In this document: positions 1-12,500 of the stretch, in pieces
How positions within the stretch are numbered: the first letter of the stretch is position 1
Layout of the letters: each line of letters opens with the position of its first letter
NCBI RefSeq assembly: GCF_963678635.1
Contig: NC_087071.1
Coordinates: 25,839,378-25,903,377, forward strand
Reading direction: 5' to 3'
Origin: Symsagittifera roscoffensis
Taxonomy: Eukaryota; Xenacoelomorpha; Acoela; Convolutidae
Length of the DNA stretch: 64,000 nucleotides
The notes under the pieces: generated by a model
Database searches by the model: none
The model's input: the letters and a program-made list of their open reading frames with translations, nothing else
Told to the model about the DNA's origin: nothing
Position numbers and translations under genes: made by a program

Positions 1-279
1 TCCGATTTTTTCACAGTTAGTGTGCCGCGAGAAAAAAACTACTAAGAAAAAACCGTACACATCATTTGTAATATCAAAAAAGAATGCAAGTATCAATTAT
101 TTCAACCTATCCCAACCCTCCCCCCCCCCCTCACTCCCCCACTCCTCACCAGACACATAAACACGCACTTGCACTCTTCGGTTTTAGTTTTTTCTTTTCA
201 GATTTGTTGTTTGGATTCAAAAGTTTGAGCTCAAAACTTCTCTTAATTGCAGAAAGAACTCAAAGCTAAGAATGAATAC
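1..279. other. Left edge, intron or flank of BAHD-like gene
   Basis: No coding segment could be supported here. The minus-strand host gene leaves the window through this stretch: exon 8 ends at 280 with a GT donor at 279-278, and the last exon of the family (usually carrying a DFGWG-type motif) is not visible. A C homopolymer lies at about 119-130. Confidence 0.5.
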
Positions 280-579
280 CAGAGATAAGAATCTTATTAG
301 CACAGCTCTGATAACTTGAGCCATTGATATTACCTGAGAGCTGTGCGTATCGGTACTGACTGATCTTGTCGATCGCCGATTGACAATAAGCTTCATTGAT
401 TTTCAGAATTTCTTTCCGGATTCTTGTCGCAATTTCGTACAGTTCCAGATTGTGGAGCTCAAGACACGTCATTTCACCGTAAGCGGTGAGAAACATGTTT
501 CCGAAAAATGTCTCGGGTATTTTTGGGTCTCGTCTGAAGCGGATATTGACAGGCAAAAACCACGGGTAGATTTTTTCAT
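280..579 (-). CDS. BAHD-like gene exon 8
   Basis: A 300-bp exon bounded by an acceptor CCGCCAG (581-580 is AG) and a donor CTG|GTATTC (279-278 is GT), phase 1 in and phase 1 out. It encodes the PVNIRFRRDPKIPETFFGN stretch. In BAHD enzymes the matching R-x-R...P-x-x-YFGN segment packs near the solvent channel. It then encodes the helix with IRKEILKINEAYCQSAIDKI and ends near NKILIS, the position before the usual SW/DFGWG region. This is the most convincing single exon for the family call. Confidence 0.8.
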
Positions 580-3500
580 CTGGCGGCTTTTGGGTTATTT
601 TCCGTTTTTTACCACTAAATTAGTATTTATAAAATTTAGTTTTTTTAGCTGCTTGATTTCACTCAATCCATGTTTTTCAGTAAATTTTCCATATGACGAT
701 GGACGTATTTTTTCAAATGATGATGATGAGTATATAGTTTCAAACTGGTACGTATTTATGTATACACCAATGAAAAATCAGGAAATTGTAAAATATGACA
801 TCCAAACTTTCTTTGAAAATATGACATCCAAACCTATTTTTTTATATTATTTTATTTAAAAAAATACCGACTCTTTTTATGCAAAAACGGTAAATGGCTA
901 TGTTCTTTGGTAGAAATAGTCGTTTTGATTTCGCAGTAGGCTTGCAAAATAACACTAATGATGCAATCGTTCGTAGAAGGATGAATATGTTCTGAATCCG
1001 ATAATTCCAGAGATGATTTGGAAGCCTCATTGTAGATATCTTTTCGTCGGGCGAAACAAAACTTCTCAGTTTCTATATCATTTGAGGTTTCGAACTAACT
1101 TTTAAAAGAATTTAATGGCAAAAAACGGCTCTTTTTCCTTTTTCTACCACCTGCGAAGCGACTAATTAAGTTATTTTTCTGTTAACGTAGTCTGATTGTT
1201 ACAGAATTTGGCATGCGGACTAATTGGGCTACGCAAACATAATTAGTCTGCATTTTAAGCTTGTAAAGCCCCTCTTTACACTAAAAAATTGATGATTATG
1301 TTTGTTGGAAAAGGAACTAGAATCCACAAAACACCAAATTGAAGGCATTTTTTGAAAAATATCAAAAATTTCCAATAAATGTTATGAGACTGACTAAAAG
1401 CTGCATCCGATGAATTCAAAGTAGGTTGAAGTTATGCTAATATGATCGATTTATGAAGTTGTTTCTCAATTTGATATCTAGACCCTTCATTTAATGAACA
1501 GCTCAAAACTGAGAATCTGAATGGGTCCACCTTTCTTTAACTGCTTCATCATTTTCTCGGTGAGGAGTGCAGTCACCGTCTTCGGTGGTTCATCTGCCAC
1601 GTCTCGGATATAGATCAGTTTAATCTTCTGAAATTCAAGGCATGTTTAAACGGTGGAACCCTCAGTTCTATGTATAATATCTTTGCCTTCCGTAACATGC
1701 GCTGTCAAAAACATCCACCCCCCCCCCCCCCCCAAAAAATGACTAGTGTTATAGTTTAGGATAATAATTTAATTTTCAAGCCAAATCTTATAACCATATA
1801 TTCTATGAAATTGTACGTTTGCAATTTAGTTCGGCTGATTCCGTTTTTTAAAAACAGCTCGCTCAAAAAAGAAAGGGAGTAGTTATGCACATTTTTTTCA
1901 AGACGCTGTGAGTCCTTTATGCTTCATAATTTATGTTAAAACATATCTGTCAAAATTGAACCTGTAAGTCAAATTTGGAGTTGGTTGTGATCATGCCAGG
2001 GTGGTCGAATTTTGGTTCGTCGCCAGAGGGAATTACGTAATCACGACGCACGCAGTGCTTCACCTGGAAATCAATTTTGAAAAATGACCCATTTCAACTC
2101 CTACCTTTTAACAAATAAATCAGCTGAGTTTTGTATCATCCAAAGAGTTAAAGGATGAAAAAGCTAATTTCTACATGTTTTTTTTTAATAATCTGCTTAA
2201 TCAATAGGTTGAAAACTCATGTTTTGTTTCATTCAATTTTAATAATTTTGATAGAAACTTCTATTCTTATCAATATTATTAGCTAGTTTTAATATCATCA
2301 GAGTTCCTGTATTTTCGATCATACTTTATCAATCATATCGTACATACATTTTGAGTTAGGACCGAAGTGTATAACTCATAGAGTAATTTCGGATAGGGTA
2401 CACCGTCTGCTCGTCACGCTATCTTATTTTCGGCCGGATAGATTCGTGCAACTTCTTAGTCTAATACCAATCCTAATCTTACTCTTATACTATCTAGTCT
2501 CAGGTTGTTTAACTAGTCTCTGCTAGGCTCAATAGATCTAGGGTATACTGGTTTATTGCGGTTGCTGAAGTCTTCTTGGAGAGTCAACTAATTTCTAAGT
2601 TAAATTCAAATCTCTCTGGTGCTGAAATTACAAGTAATTTCAGCACTTACAAATAAGTGGATTGTTAGTCAGATGGATCATGATTGGTTAATATTAAATA
2701 CTTTACATTGGTAAAATATCTAATTTATCCAATCATAAAATGTAGTTTAGATCAGGTTCCACCCATCCGGGTTTTGCAGAGTTTTTTAGAATAGTCTTTC
2801 TGTAATTCAAAGGATGGATGATGGACGTTGGTGTTTGGCGAACATCATATTTTTTCTGGGTTCTCTTGTTAGAGAAGTTCCAGGTTCGATCGCTGTGTCA
2901 TCTCATGACAACGACTGGGTTTTCGCAACAAACTCAAATCTGATTTCAGAATGGTTGGCTATGTCAGGTTTTTCTGTTTCATTGATGAGAACTTCTTTGT
3001 GTTTTGATCTTGTCTGGGAATGGCGTGGAGATTGTGTGTGGAGGGGATGCCTGGTTACTCGGATCTGTACGTATACTTGAACATCGAGGTGGTCATTGGT
3101 CTAGTTCAATGAAGTCCTTTTCTGCGAAGTCAAGTCGTACTCTAAATCCTTTGAGTTGTGATTGTGGGCGTCATATTGATTGTGGTTGGCCATTCTTTTT
3201 CGAGTGTAGTAGGTTCATTTTGTCTTTGGATGTTCGTCTTTGGTGTTGTATGCTGATCGATATATTGCATAATATAATTTACATTTTATAAAACTTTTAT
3301 TAGTTTAATGTTTTTTAATTATGATTTTGGGTAGTTGTTTTCACAAAAGCTTTTTGTTTTAGTTCAGTTATTTTGAAGAGTTACTCACCCTTGAGTAGCT
3401 CTTATTAAAAATAGGAGTGTGTGTCACAAAGCGTGGATGTAGCGCGGTGGGTTAGGCCGGCTATAGAACATGCTCAGGACGTCCTCTTCTGGTGGGTTAG

Positions 3501-6500
3501 GCCAGGAGTGGGAGTATGATTGCATGCGGTTTTTGTGAGAGGTCCTGTTATGTGACAACGTTTTATGTTGGGTTTGTTGTGGTTTTTCTTATGTTTTGTT
3601 GGTTGTGTCCTTTTTTCAAAAATCAAATTGTTTGTGGTATGGGTTTGTCTTTCGACTTTTTTGTGTTTTATTATTTCTTTCTTAGACTTTATAATAGTCT
3701 TCAAAAGAATAAATTATCCAGTTTTAAACTGGGTTAATCCGGTTTGGGTACCGTTGGTTTCCTTTTCTTAGTCATGCTGTTATGCTATGTGTTGTGGTGT
3801 TTAGTAAGCTGCATTGGTTAGTTTTGTTTAGTATATAATTCCTTTCCAACCGGGTTAAAGGAAAGTTTGAAACTTGTTATCGTGTGTTAGAGTTGTTGAG
3901 TGTGAAAGCTTGAAACTGAAATTCATTATTTAAACAATTCTTCGTGGGCGAGCTGTGCGAATTTGGATAGAATTCTTGTGCGAGTGAATGAAAATATCAA
4001 AAGGTTAGTACTGCATTTGCTTCTTATTAATTTACTACATAGAATTTCAATTTTACTGCTAGTTGTTGGGGAAAATTAAGTTACAAATTTTCATCATTTT
4101 TAGATTTACTGCATTTGGGAAAAAATTTATAAATTAAATTATTGCATTGGTATTATTTTTATTTAATTATTTGGTGCAAAAAATTAATAGAGTTTTAAAC
4201 AGTTTGAAGAAGTTTTCAATTTTCATTTTCTTTTGTGAATTTTTCAGATGATCGTTGGATGAAGGCTAAAATTCTAAAGAAGACATGAATAAAGAATGGT
4301 TAGTTTCTAATTTTAATAACTAGTTAATAATATGTATAGTTCATACTTACCTGTTAGTCGTCGGGGAAGAAACCGTGGGGGAAGATGTCGTGGATGAGAT
4401 CTGAAGTTGTTAGTAATTTAGCTAAGATGCGGATGATATTTTTAGTTTGAAGCAGTGGCCAAAGCAATTGAAGTGCTTTAATGGTGGTTAGTTCTTCAGT
4501 GCCAACTGCAAACTCATAAGGTGTGTTTTGGATTAGATTATATAATTTGTGATTGAATTTAGTGTTGTGGATGAATTCTAAAATGGGGATTTCTATAGGT
4601 TGAACAAATTCGTGTGGGAGAAGAAAGGGTCGGGATTCTTCTGCGTTGAAGGTCTTGGTGATGGGACAAAAATATACATTTGGGTTATGGGATCATAATT
4701 TCGGAGAATACCATGAAGGTTAGTATCTTTAATACAATATGTGAAGTTAAGAAAGAATGGTGAGGTGTATTTAGAATTGATGAATTGAAAACGGTGGTGT
4801 GGTTGTCTGGAGGGGGTGTGTAGGTCGAAGTGACTTTGGATAAAACGATAATATGTATATGTGTGAGTTTGTTTAGTGCGCAACATAATATCGTGTGAGC
4901 AGTGCAAATCTCTTTCATGTGGTGCAAGGAAATGAAAGGTTAGTGAAAATATTTGGAAGCGTTCTTTAAAACTTTCGTAAGCTTGTGTGTCTGTTAGTGC
5001 TTCTGAAATGATGTGGTCAAATTTGCGGTCATAGATATTGAGTGTAAATACATATGGTGTTTTAATGAAAAATTTTTCTGTGATTTGTGGGTTAGCGAAG
5101 CGATCGTCGTCTAAGAATTGATCTTGGTTAGTTCTGATGATGTTATGATCGTAATATTCTAGCGTATATTCGTTAGCTCGGAGTGCAGTGTATGTTTTTA
5201 GTGATTTTTTATATCCGATGTAAGTAAATTGTCTAGGTGTTAGTGGTGTAGTGAGTCGATATAGCATGTCCTTATTTCGTTCTATATCGATGTGAGTGTT
5301 AGATAAAGGTAAGCAAAGGGGATTATTAAAATGATAATATGAGGTCCAAGGAAGGGTAGGCATTAAAACGTGTTCGTCTACAAAGTTACGTGTCTCGTTA
5401 GTGTCGTGACGGGTGTTTAAGGTGTATTGTGGAAATGAGGGTAAGGTGATAGCTAAAAATTCTTTTGTATTAGTGTGATTTGGGTGATTTATATATTCAC
5501 GGGCTGTTCCTGGTTTTGCTGGGAAAGGATGGTTGGGGAACTTTCTTTTAAAAGTGCGGTAAACTCTATTAGTGCTGAGTGAAGATTCAGTAGATGTGGA
5601 TGATGGTGCTAATGATTCGGTATAAATTGAAGAGGGTGTAGGGGTAGGAGGGTTGGATGAATCTATTGTGGATGAAATTTGGTTTATGATGGGGGTATCA
5701 AGGTGGTAGGGTTGTTGTTGTAATGTAATAAAACTATCTAGTTCTGGGGAGATTTGGGGGGTATCTGGAGAATTGGATGATCGGTCTGAATGATGTGAAG
5801 AATAGGTTGGAGTGACTTGGGAAGCATAAGAGGGTGTAGAATTGGTGGGGACGGGGTTATTTGGTAGCATTGGTTGAAAAGGGGGTGGGAAAAAATTGAG
5901 GGGTTGGTGTGAAAATTATTGAATGGAGATGGTTCAGAGTCGGCAAATTCATCGGGGGTTTCAATATTCGGGTTATTGAGTTGTGATGTGCAATATAAAA
6001 CTGAGATGTGTGAATTAGTATCGGAATTCATGCCTGATGTTACATTACTGGTTGGGAAATCGGGTGGCGGGAAAGCAAAAAGTGGTATTATTGTAATTGG
6101 AGTAGTGAGGTTGGTTGGGTGGGAATTTGAACGGTGTAGGGATCCAAGTTGTCGGCTCATCGTGGGCTAAAAAAATTATTATTTTGAGACTGAAAAGCGG
6201 TGGTATGGGGTTGTTCTATAATTTGTTCATAAGTATTTTCATCTTGTGAGTGGCGTGTCATTATATGTTGGATGGGACTTTGTGATATGGTTGGTCTAAA
6301 ATTTGGATTATGTGTTATTGCTAAGTTTCGAAAATTACGTGGGACTAGGGATAATGGATGGTTATGTGGTAGGGGTGGTAACTGTGGTGCTGTTGGCGTT
6401 GTGTCTACATTGTTATGTTCTTCGTCGTATGTGTTCTGTCTTGTTGCTATTTTTGTGTTGTATTCTTTTATTTGTGCATCTAAAAGAATTTTGTTTATTG

Positions 6501-9500
6501 ATGTAGAAAAAATTCCAAAAAATCCTGCAAATAGTATGCGTGCTACACTTGCTTGTCTATTGACTTGTGTGTGTATAGCACATGTGTTATAGATTCCTTT
6601 TAAGAGTGAAAAAAGAAATCCAATAAAGTTAAACATTGCGTATAAAATAGTCAGTTTTTCTAAGATGTAGTAGGGCCATCCTAGAAAATCAAGAATTTCA
6701 TTCTTGAGTGTAACAAAGCTAAAAATATTGATAGGTGATATATCTTGGGGACGGTATTTTTCACCGTTTAGATATATATAATCTTTAATGTCTTTAAAAT
6801 ATTCGCTATAGTCTTGCGTATAGATGTCTGCAAATCCTGCGGTTTCGGCAAGTTTGCGTAAGTTTTGGTCAATTGAATGTCTTTGTATTGTGTCCATTTG
6901 TGTTAATAATTCTTGGAATTGTTGTGTTCTAATGTGATGTTGAATATCTGATTTTGAGTATATTCCTATTGATTGTAAGTCTAGATTTGGGTTTCGAGCG
7001 ATAGCGCGAATGCTTTCTGGTGAAAATTTTTTGAGTGATTGCATTAATGTGGGATATGGGGTGAGAAGGTAATATTTATCTTTATCAGGGTTTAGTTGTA
7101 CTACATTGTGGCTATTTTCTGATCCACATGGGACTGCGGTATCCCAGAAATAGGTTCTTCTTGAAAGTGTGTCAACGAAATGTACTTTGTTCTTATAAAA
7201 GATAGGGATTCTTTTATAGCATCGTTTGTCTTCAAAAACGTATAGTGGTGATATTTTTTGGTACAAGTATAAAACCATAAAATGTTTCCTTCATAGTCTA
7301 AAAAATTTGATCTATTTCCTGATAGTAAATATCCTGCGTAGGGTATTTTTAATACTGCTAGTGCAAGTGATTGTAATATTTGTGTTCTTTCTAATTCGCA
7401 TAGTTGGTGTAGTGTTTCTAATTCAGAGAGTGACATTTCTTGAAAAATTCGGCTAATCGTGTAGTCTAGTTTCATATCTAAGTGAATATCATAGTGGATA
7501 TTACCGAAATATGTACTATTCATTAGTGATAGTTCTTGTAAACGTGTGCTTTGATCGTCTTGGGGCTTTAAATGTCCACCAGGTTGACATGTATTTTTTT
7601 GAAAATGAACTGGTATGTATGATGTTCCTTCATTTGGAGGGTGACTTGTGGCGTATGGGTCGACTTTTGTTTTTCCAGTGGTCATGTCGAATCCTTTTTC
7701 GTATTCAACTAGTATTTCGTCGGAGTATTGTGTTTTGTGAAGTGGGTTTCTGTATTTACATGCAAGTTCTGTTTCTTGATATATTTGAAAACGTGTTAAT
7801 TTATTTTCTATATTATGAATGTTTCTAAAATTAGAACTTATTTTTCGTAATGGATTTACTTGTTCATATGGTATTGATTGTATAAAATATTTTTCGTGAA
7901 ATTTTATCATACGAGCGTGTATTTTTGCTACTTGAAATGTTGTACATGTGTCTTCGGGGAACCAAACAATTGTTGCTTGTGTTCTTGTTGTAGGGTCACA
8001 ATAGCCTTGGTCGTTTTTACAAGGTAATCTAATTCCTTGATAGATCATTGTGTTGTCTGATAAATCTCGTGTGAGTTGAATTTTTTCGAGTTGTATTTTC
8101 CAATCGAAAAACATTATTTCTTGGTATCCTTTATTTTTTGTGTCTGCTTTGCAGTTTGATGGGTTATTTATACCAATGTGTGGTATCCAGTGTTTATCGT
8201 GCATGTCATAGGTTAATCGTCCGTGTGCGCCGTTATATGGGTACTTATCATCTAATTTTATATGTCCTTGATATCTTTCAAGTTCTGCTTGATGTACAGA
8301 ATCTGAAAAAACTTGGAAATACACTAACTTTCTATCTGTGTTTTTATTTTTTGTGATGTTTAGTCGGAGTAACTCGTTTTTACAATCTTCGGGATTGAGA
8401 TGTAAAAGTCGTTCTATATTACTCTGGTAGAATGATTCATGGTCAAGTCGGTTTTTATTTCCGTTTGAGACTTGTGAACAATGTACTTTCTTTTCAGAAA
8501 ATGCTGCTGTGAATTTATATCCTATAACTGTAGTTGCTCGGGCTTTTGAATAGAGTGTCGCTATTACATTTGTTGTTTCTATGGCTTGTGGTTCTGTTTC
8601 GCATTGTGATACTTGATTTATTGCATATTTGTGTAGTGTTTTTTGTTCGTTTTCTTCACAATCGTAATGTGTTACTAATAAATCTTGTGGTCCTGTGCGG
8701 GGGGAAGGGTTTATGTTTTGATTTGAGGTTATTAGAAAAAGGAGTTGGAGAAAAATTAAAATTTTTAGAATATACATGTGTATGACAATCCTGAGTATGG
8801 GTTATAAAATGTGATGTAACCAATTGTCTTTTTGGTATATCTGTCGTATTTGTATATTACTTCAGTTGTTATAAATGGTGGTGGTAGGGATTGAGCTGTT
8901 ATATTTGGTGGATTTAATGGATAGGGATGTTGAGTAATGTTGTTTAATTTAACCGTGATTTCAAATTTTAATTGTAGACTATTCTGTTGGAGTATTTGGA
9001 TGTTATGAGCACGAATGTCTTCGTGAATGTCTTGTCTATATTGTAGTCTATTTAGTGCACAATTGTGGAGTCGGTTACTTTCTAGGTGTTGTCCAAATAA
9101 TGGTGGAGGTGCTGTGAATGTATTCCAGTCTAGTCTTAAAGGAATATTTGTTGATGATTGTTCTCGATATCTAGCGTCGAGGTTATTTGGGAAATTTAAG
9201 TTAAAAGGTGGTGGTGAAATCTGGCTTATTGATGGTGTTGATGGTAGTGATAATGTTTCTGGTAGTGATGAGGATGTTGTTGTATCCGTAGAAATATCTA
9301 TTGGATCATTGACTAAATTTAGTTCACCTTGTGTAAATGAATGTGTTGTCCAATATGGTAGTCGTGATGCCTGGTTTGGGGGGTTAAAGGGATTTTCACG
9401 TATTTGTTCAGATGTTGGTGTTGAACCTAAGTAACCTGATGGTAGGCTTGAGGTGCTACGTTGTGAAAGAAGCGTAGGGGTTTCTGGTAATATACCAATG

Positions 9501-12500
9501 GGGTTTTCTGGAGTGTTTTGTGATGGGGATTGAGGTATATCAAAATGAACTCGGGGAGTTTGAAAATTTCTGTTTCGTCGAGGATGTATAATTTGTCTAT
9601 TTATTTCGACTGTATTTTGGTTTTGACTAGGATTTCTTATTCTACTTAATTCTTGTGGTAGTGTTGGGTATAAGTTATATGTTGGTTCGCTTAGAGGTGC
9701 TTGTCGTTGAACTGGTTCTAGTGGTTCTGATAAGCGAGCGTGTCGTTCTTCAAAGGTATATGGGTTATCTTGAAAGGAAATTCGTGTAGATGTTTGAGGA
9801 TTTTGGGTAGTTAAAGGTGTTGTTGGGTTATCTTGGGATGATGTCGGTGAAGACTGACTATGTGACTGTTGGGTAGCAATTTTTGATAGCTTTTTTGGTC
9901 TATTCTTTTAGTGAAAAAGTTTATGTTTATTATAGTATTCTTCTAAAAAAAGAATTAGGAGAATTGTTGCTAGGGCGAATGTGATGATTGCTTTTTTTAT
10001 ACATTTGCATATTGTCAAGATGAGGGATGAGAGAAATGTTATAAAAATTACAAATAGTAAAAAAATATCGGTTCTACTAAAATTGGTTCGTATCATTTAG
10101 ATAAGTTTTTGTGAATCGTACCTGTGGATATAGTCAATAGCTTTTGAAAGTTGGAGGTATAGTTCGAATAGGGACTAGAAAATTTAAAAAATATTGCAAA
10201 AAATGATTAAGATTATTACAAAAGATTCAAAGATATCAAAAAGAAATATTATAAAAGTTTTAAGTATCGTAAAAAATTGTTTGAGGTTTGTGATAATTAT
10301 AGTGACTGATTGAGAGAAGAGCATTTACGAAATGACTTCTTGATCGAATATTTTTTGTTGTTTGGATTTTCGGATTATTTATTGGTTTTTTGACAAGTGG
10401 GTTGAGTTTTGTGAAAAATTGTTGGGGGCAATTTTTATGGTGATTGGGAGGTCTTCTTTGTCTTTATTTTCATTTGTCAAATGATCTGGGGTATTTTTGA
10501 GATTTTTATACTTTAGGCTAATTAAAATGGTCGTTCTTTTACTTTAGGCTAATTTAACATATTTTTTTGGGGGATATTTGAGGTCTGAGTTGGGGAAATA
10601 TTGTTGATCTTTGGTTTATTAGATAAGGGAGGGTTATGATATTATGGTGATATTTATTTTAGTTGTCAAGTTGGAGTGGTTTGCTTATTTTTGACCTGGA
10701 GGTCGTAAAGTTCTAGTTATAGATATGCCGGGAGTTTAATGTTTTTCGTCTAGTTGGTTTGTGTTAGAGTTATAGAAGGTGACGGATTGGATGAATCCTA
10801 TTGGCTAATTTTGAACTAGAATCGCTGCGTGTTTGTCAGCATGTTATTTTGAAAAATGAAAGTGTAAAATGTTTCAGAGGTGCAAAGATTATTAAATGTA
10901 GAATTAAAGTTGTTTTTGAAATTCAACTTTCTTTAATATTTTAGATTGTGGGATGAATAATTTATAATTTTTACGTGGTTGATTTCTAAGTCGTGAAGAC
11001 TCTCTATGTTCTGATTTGTCGATTTGTTCTTGGGGTATTATTTGTTCTGTCATTTTTCTATTTTTTCTTTCTTTTTGAAATGTATTTTGATCTAGATTTT
11101 TTGTATTGTTTTTTGTGGTGGTTGATTTTGTTATTTGGTTTTTGAGGTGAAAATCTTTTTGTTCCTTTGTTGTATTTTCCGTATGTGGGTCATTTTGAAT
11201 AACTTGTAAACCTGTAAAAGAATATAATTGAGTTAGTTCGCGGAGTGCGTATTCTTTTGGATAATAAGGTAATAGGTTATTTCGGTGTTGAACGATTTCT
11301 TTTTTGTCTGAGTCGGTGATTTTATATGTGACATCAGTGGGTTTTGCAATTATTTGGTATGGTCCTTTACGAAGGGGTTGTAATTTTTTTGAAATTCCTT
11401 TTTGAGTATTAAAATTGGGTATTAAAACAAATGTTCCAATTTTTAAATCGGAGGCTGGTGTAAAGCGTGAATTTATTTGTTCATTAATGTTTTGCCTTTG
11501 TAACAACTTTTTTGTTACTTTTTGGTAAATTTCATTGTGTTTTTTATCTCTGTTTAAAATCCATTCGGTGTGTGTACCGGAGGCTAATTTAAGAATTTGT
11601 GGGTGATGAAAATGATCTTCATCGTGTGTATGTAAAGGTAGGTTATAACAGATTGAGTCTTTATTTGGTTGACAATAACCTTGTGCGTTTTTATGAGAGT
11701 TTGCTGTAAACATTATTGGTTTGCGTGGCTTTTGGTTAAAAACCATTTCATATGGTGACATTCCTAGAGTTGTCGTAATTTGTGAATTATATGCTAAGGG
11801 AAATAATTTTACATCTGCTGACCATTCGGTGTATCTTGTATCATTTCCATTGATGATACATCTGAGATATTCTTGTAATGAACGGTTCATACCTTCGACT
11901 AAGCCGTTTGTCCAAGGTGCGTGAGATGTACGTGGTTTGTGTTTGATGTTATATAGATGACATAGTGTGATGATTTCATTATTTATGAATTCTGTACCGT
12001 TGTCTGTAACTAAAATTTCTGGTAGTCCGAATTTGGCTATCCAGTGTTCATAGAGTGTTGTGTAAGCGTAATAAGCGTTACAATGTGGTACTGAGTTAAG
12101 TGCTACATAATGTGTAAACGCGTCAACAATTACCATAATGTAGGAGTTTCCTTCGGATGAGGGTGAAATTGGTCCTTTTGTATCAAAGGAGATACGGTGG
12201 TTAAAGTACAAACTTTGTCCTTTAAAGTCTTGTTTTTGTGCTATTTGTTTTTGATTTGGATAAGGTTTATTTAGTTGACATACTATGCAATCATTGCATT
12301 GTACTTTTATCCAAATTGGTGCATTTGGGAAATAAAAGTTTTGTATGAAATTTGAATATGTTTTCTCTGATCCAGAGTGTCCTTTAATATTTTGTGTATG
12401 TGAAATATTAAAAGCTATGAGAATCATACTAAGAGGGAGACAGGGAACTGTAGATTCATTTAATTTGTATTCTAGAAGGTCTGTGTTTTCGTTAATTGTT

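Noticed and set aside
380-859. 159-aa plus-strand frame
   Set aside because: Antisense to exon 8 of the BAHD-like gene. The minus strand carries family motifs and splice sites; this frame has none.
2814-3291. Plus-strand frames of 88 and 95 aa
   Set aside because: They lie antisense in the 3' noncoding region of element A, share no similarity with B and have no family features.
2352-3510. Possibility that the 3430-3510 block shared by A and B is the LTR end
   Set aside because: The true LTRs are the 410-bp direct repeats with TG...CA ends and target duplication; the block occurs once per element.
9027-9434. 135-aa plus-strand frame
   Set aside because: Antisense shadow of the conserved Met-less ORF; no conservation in B in that frame.
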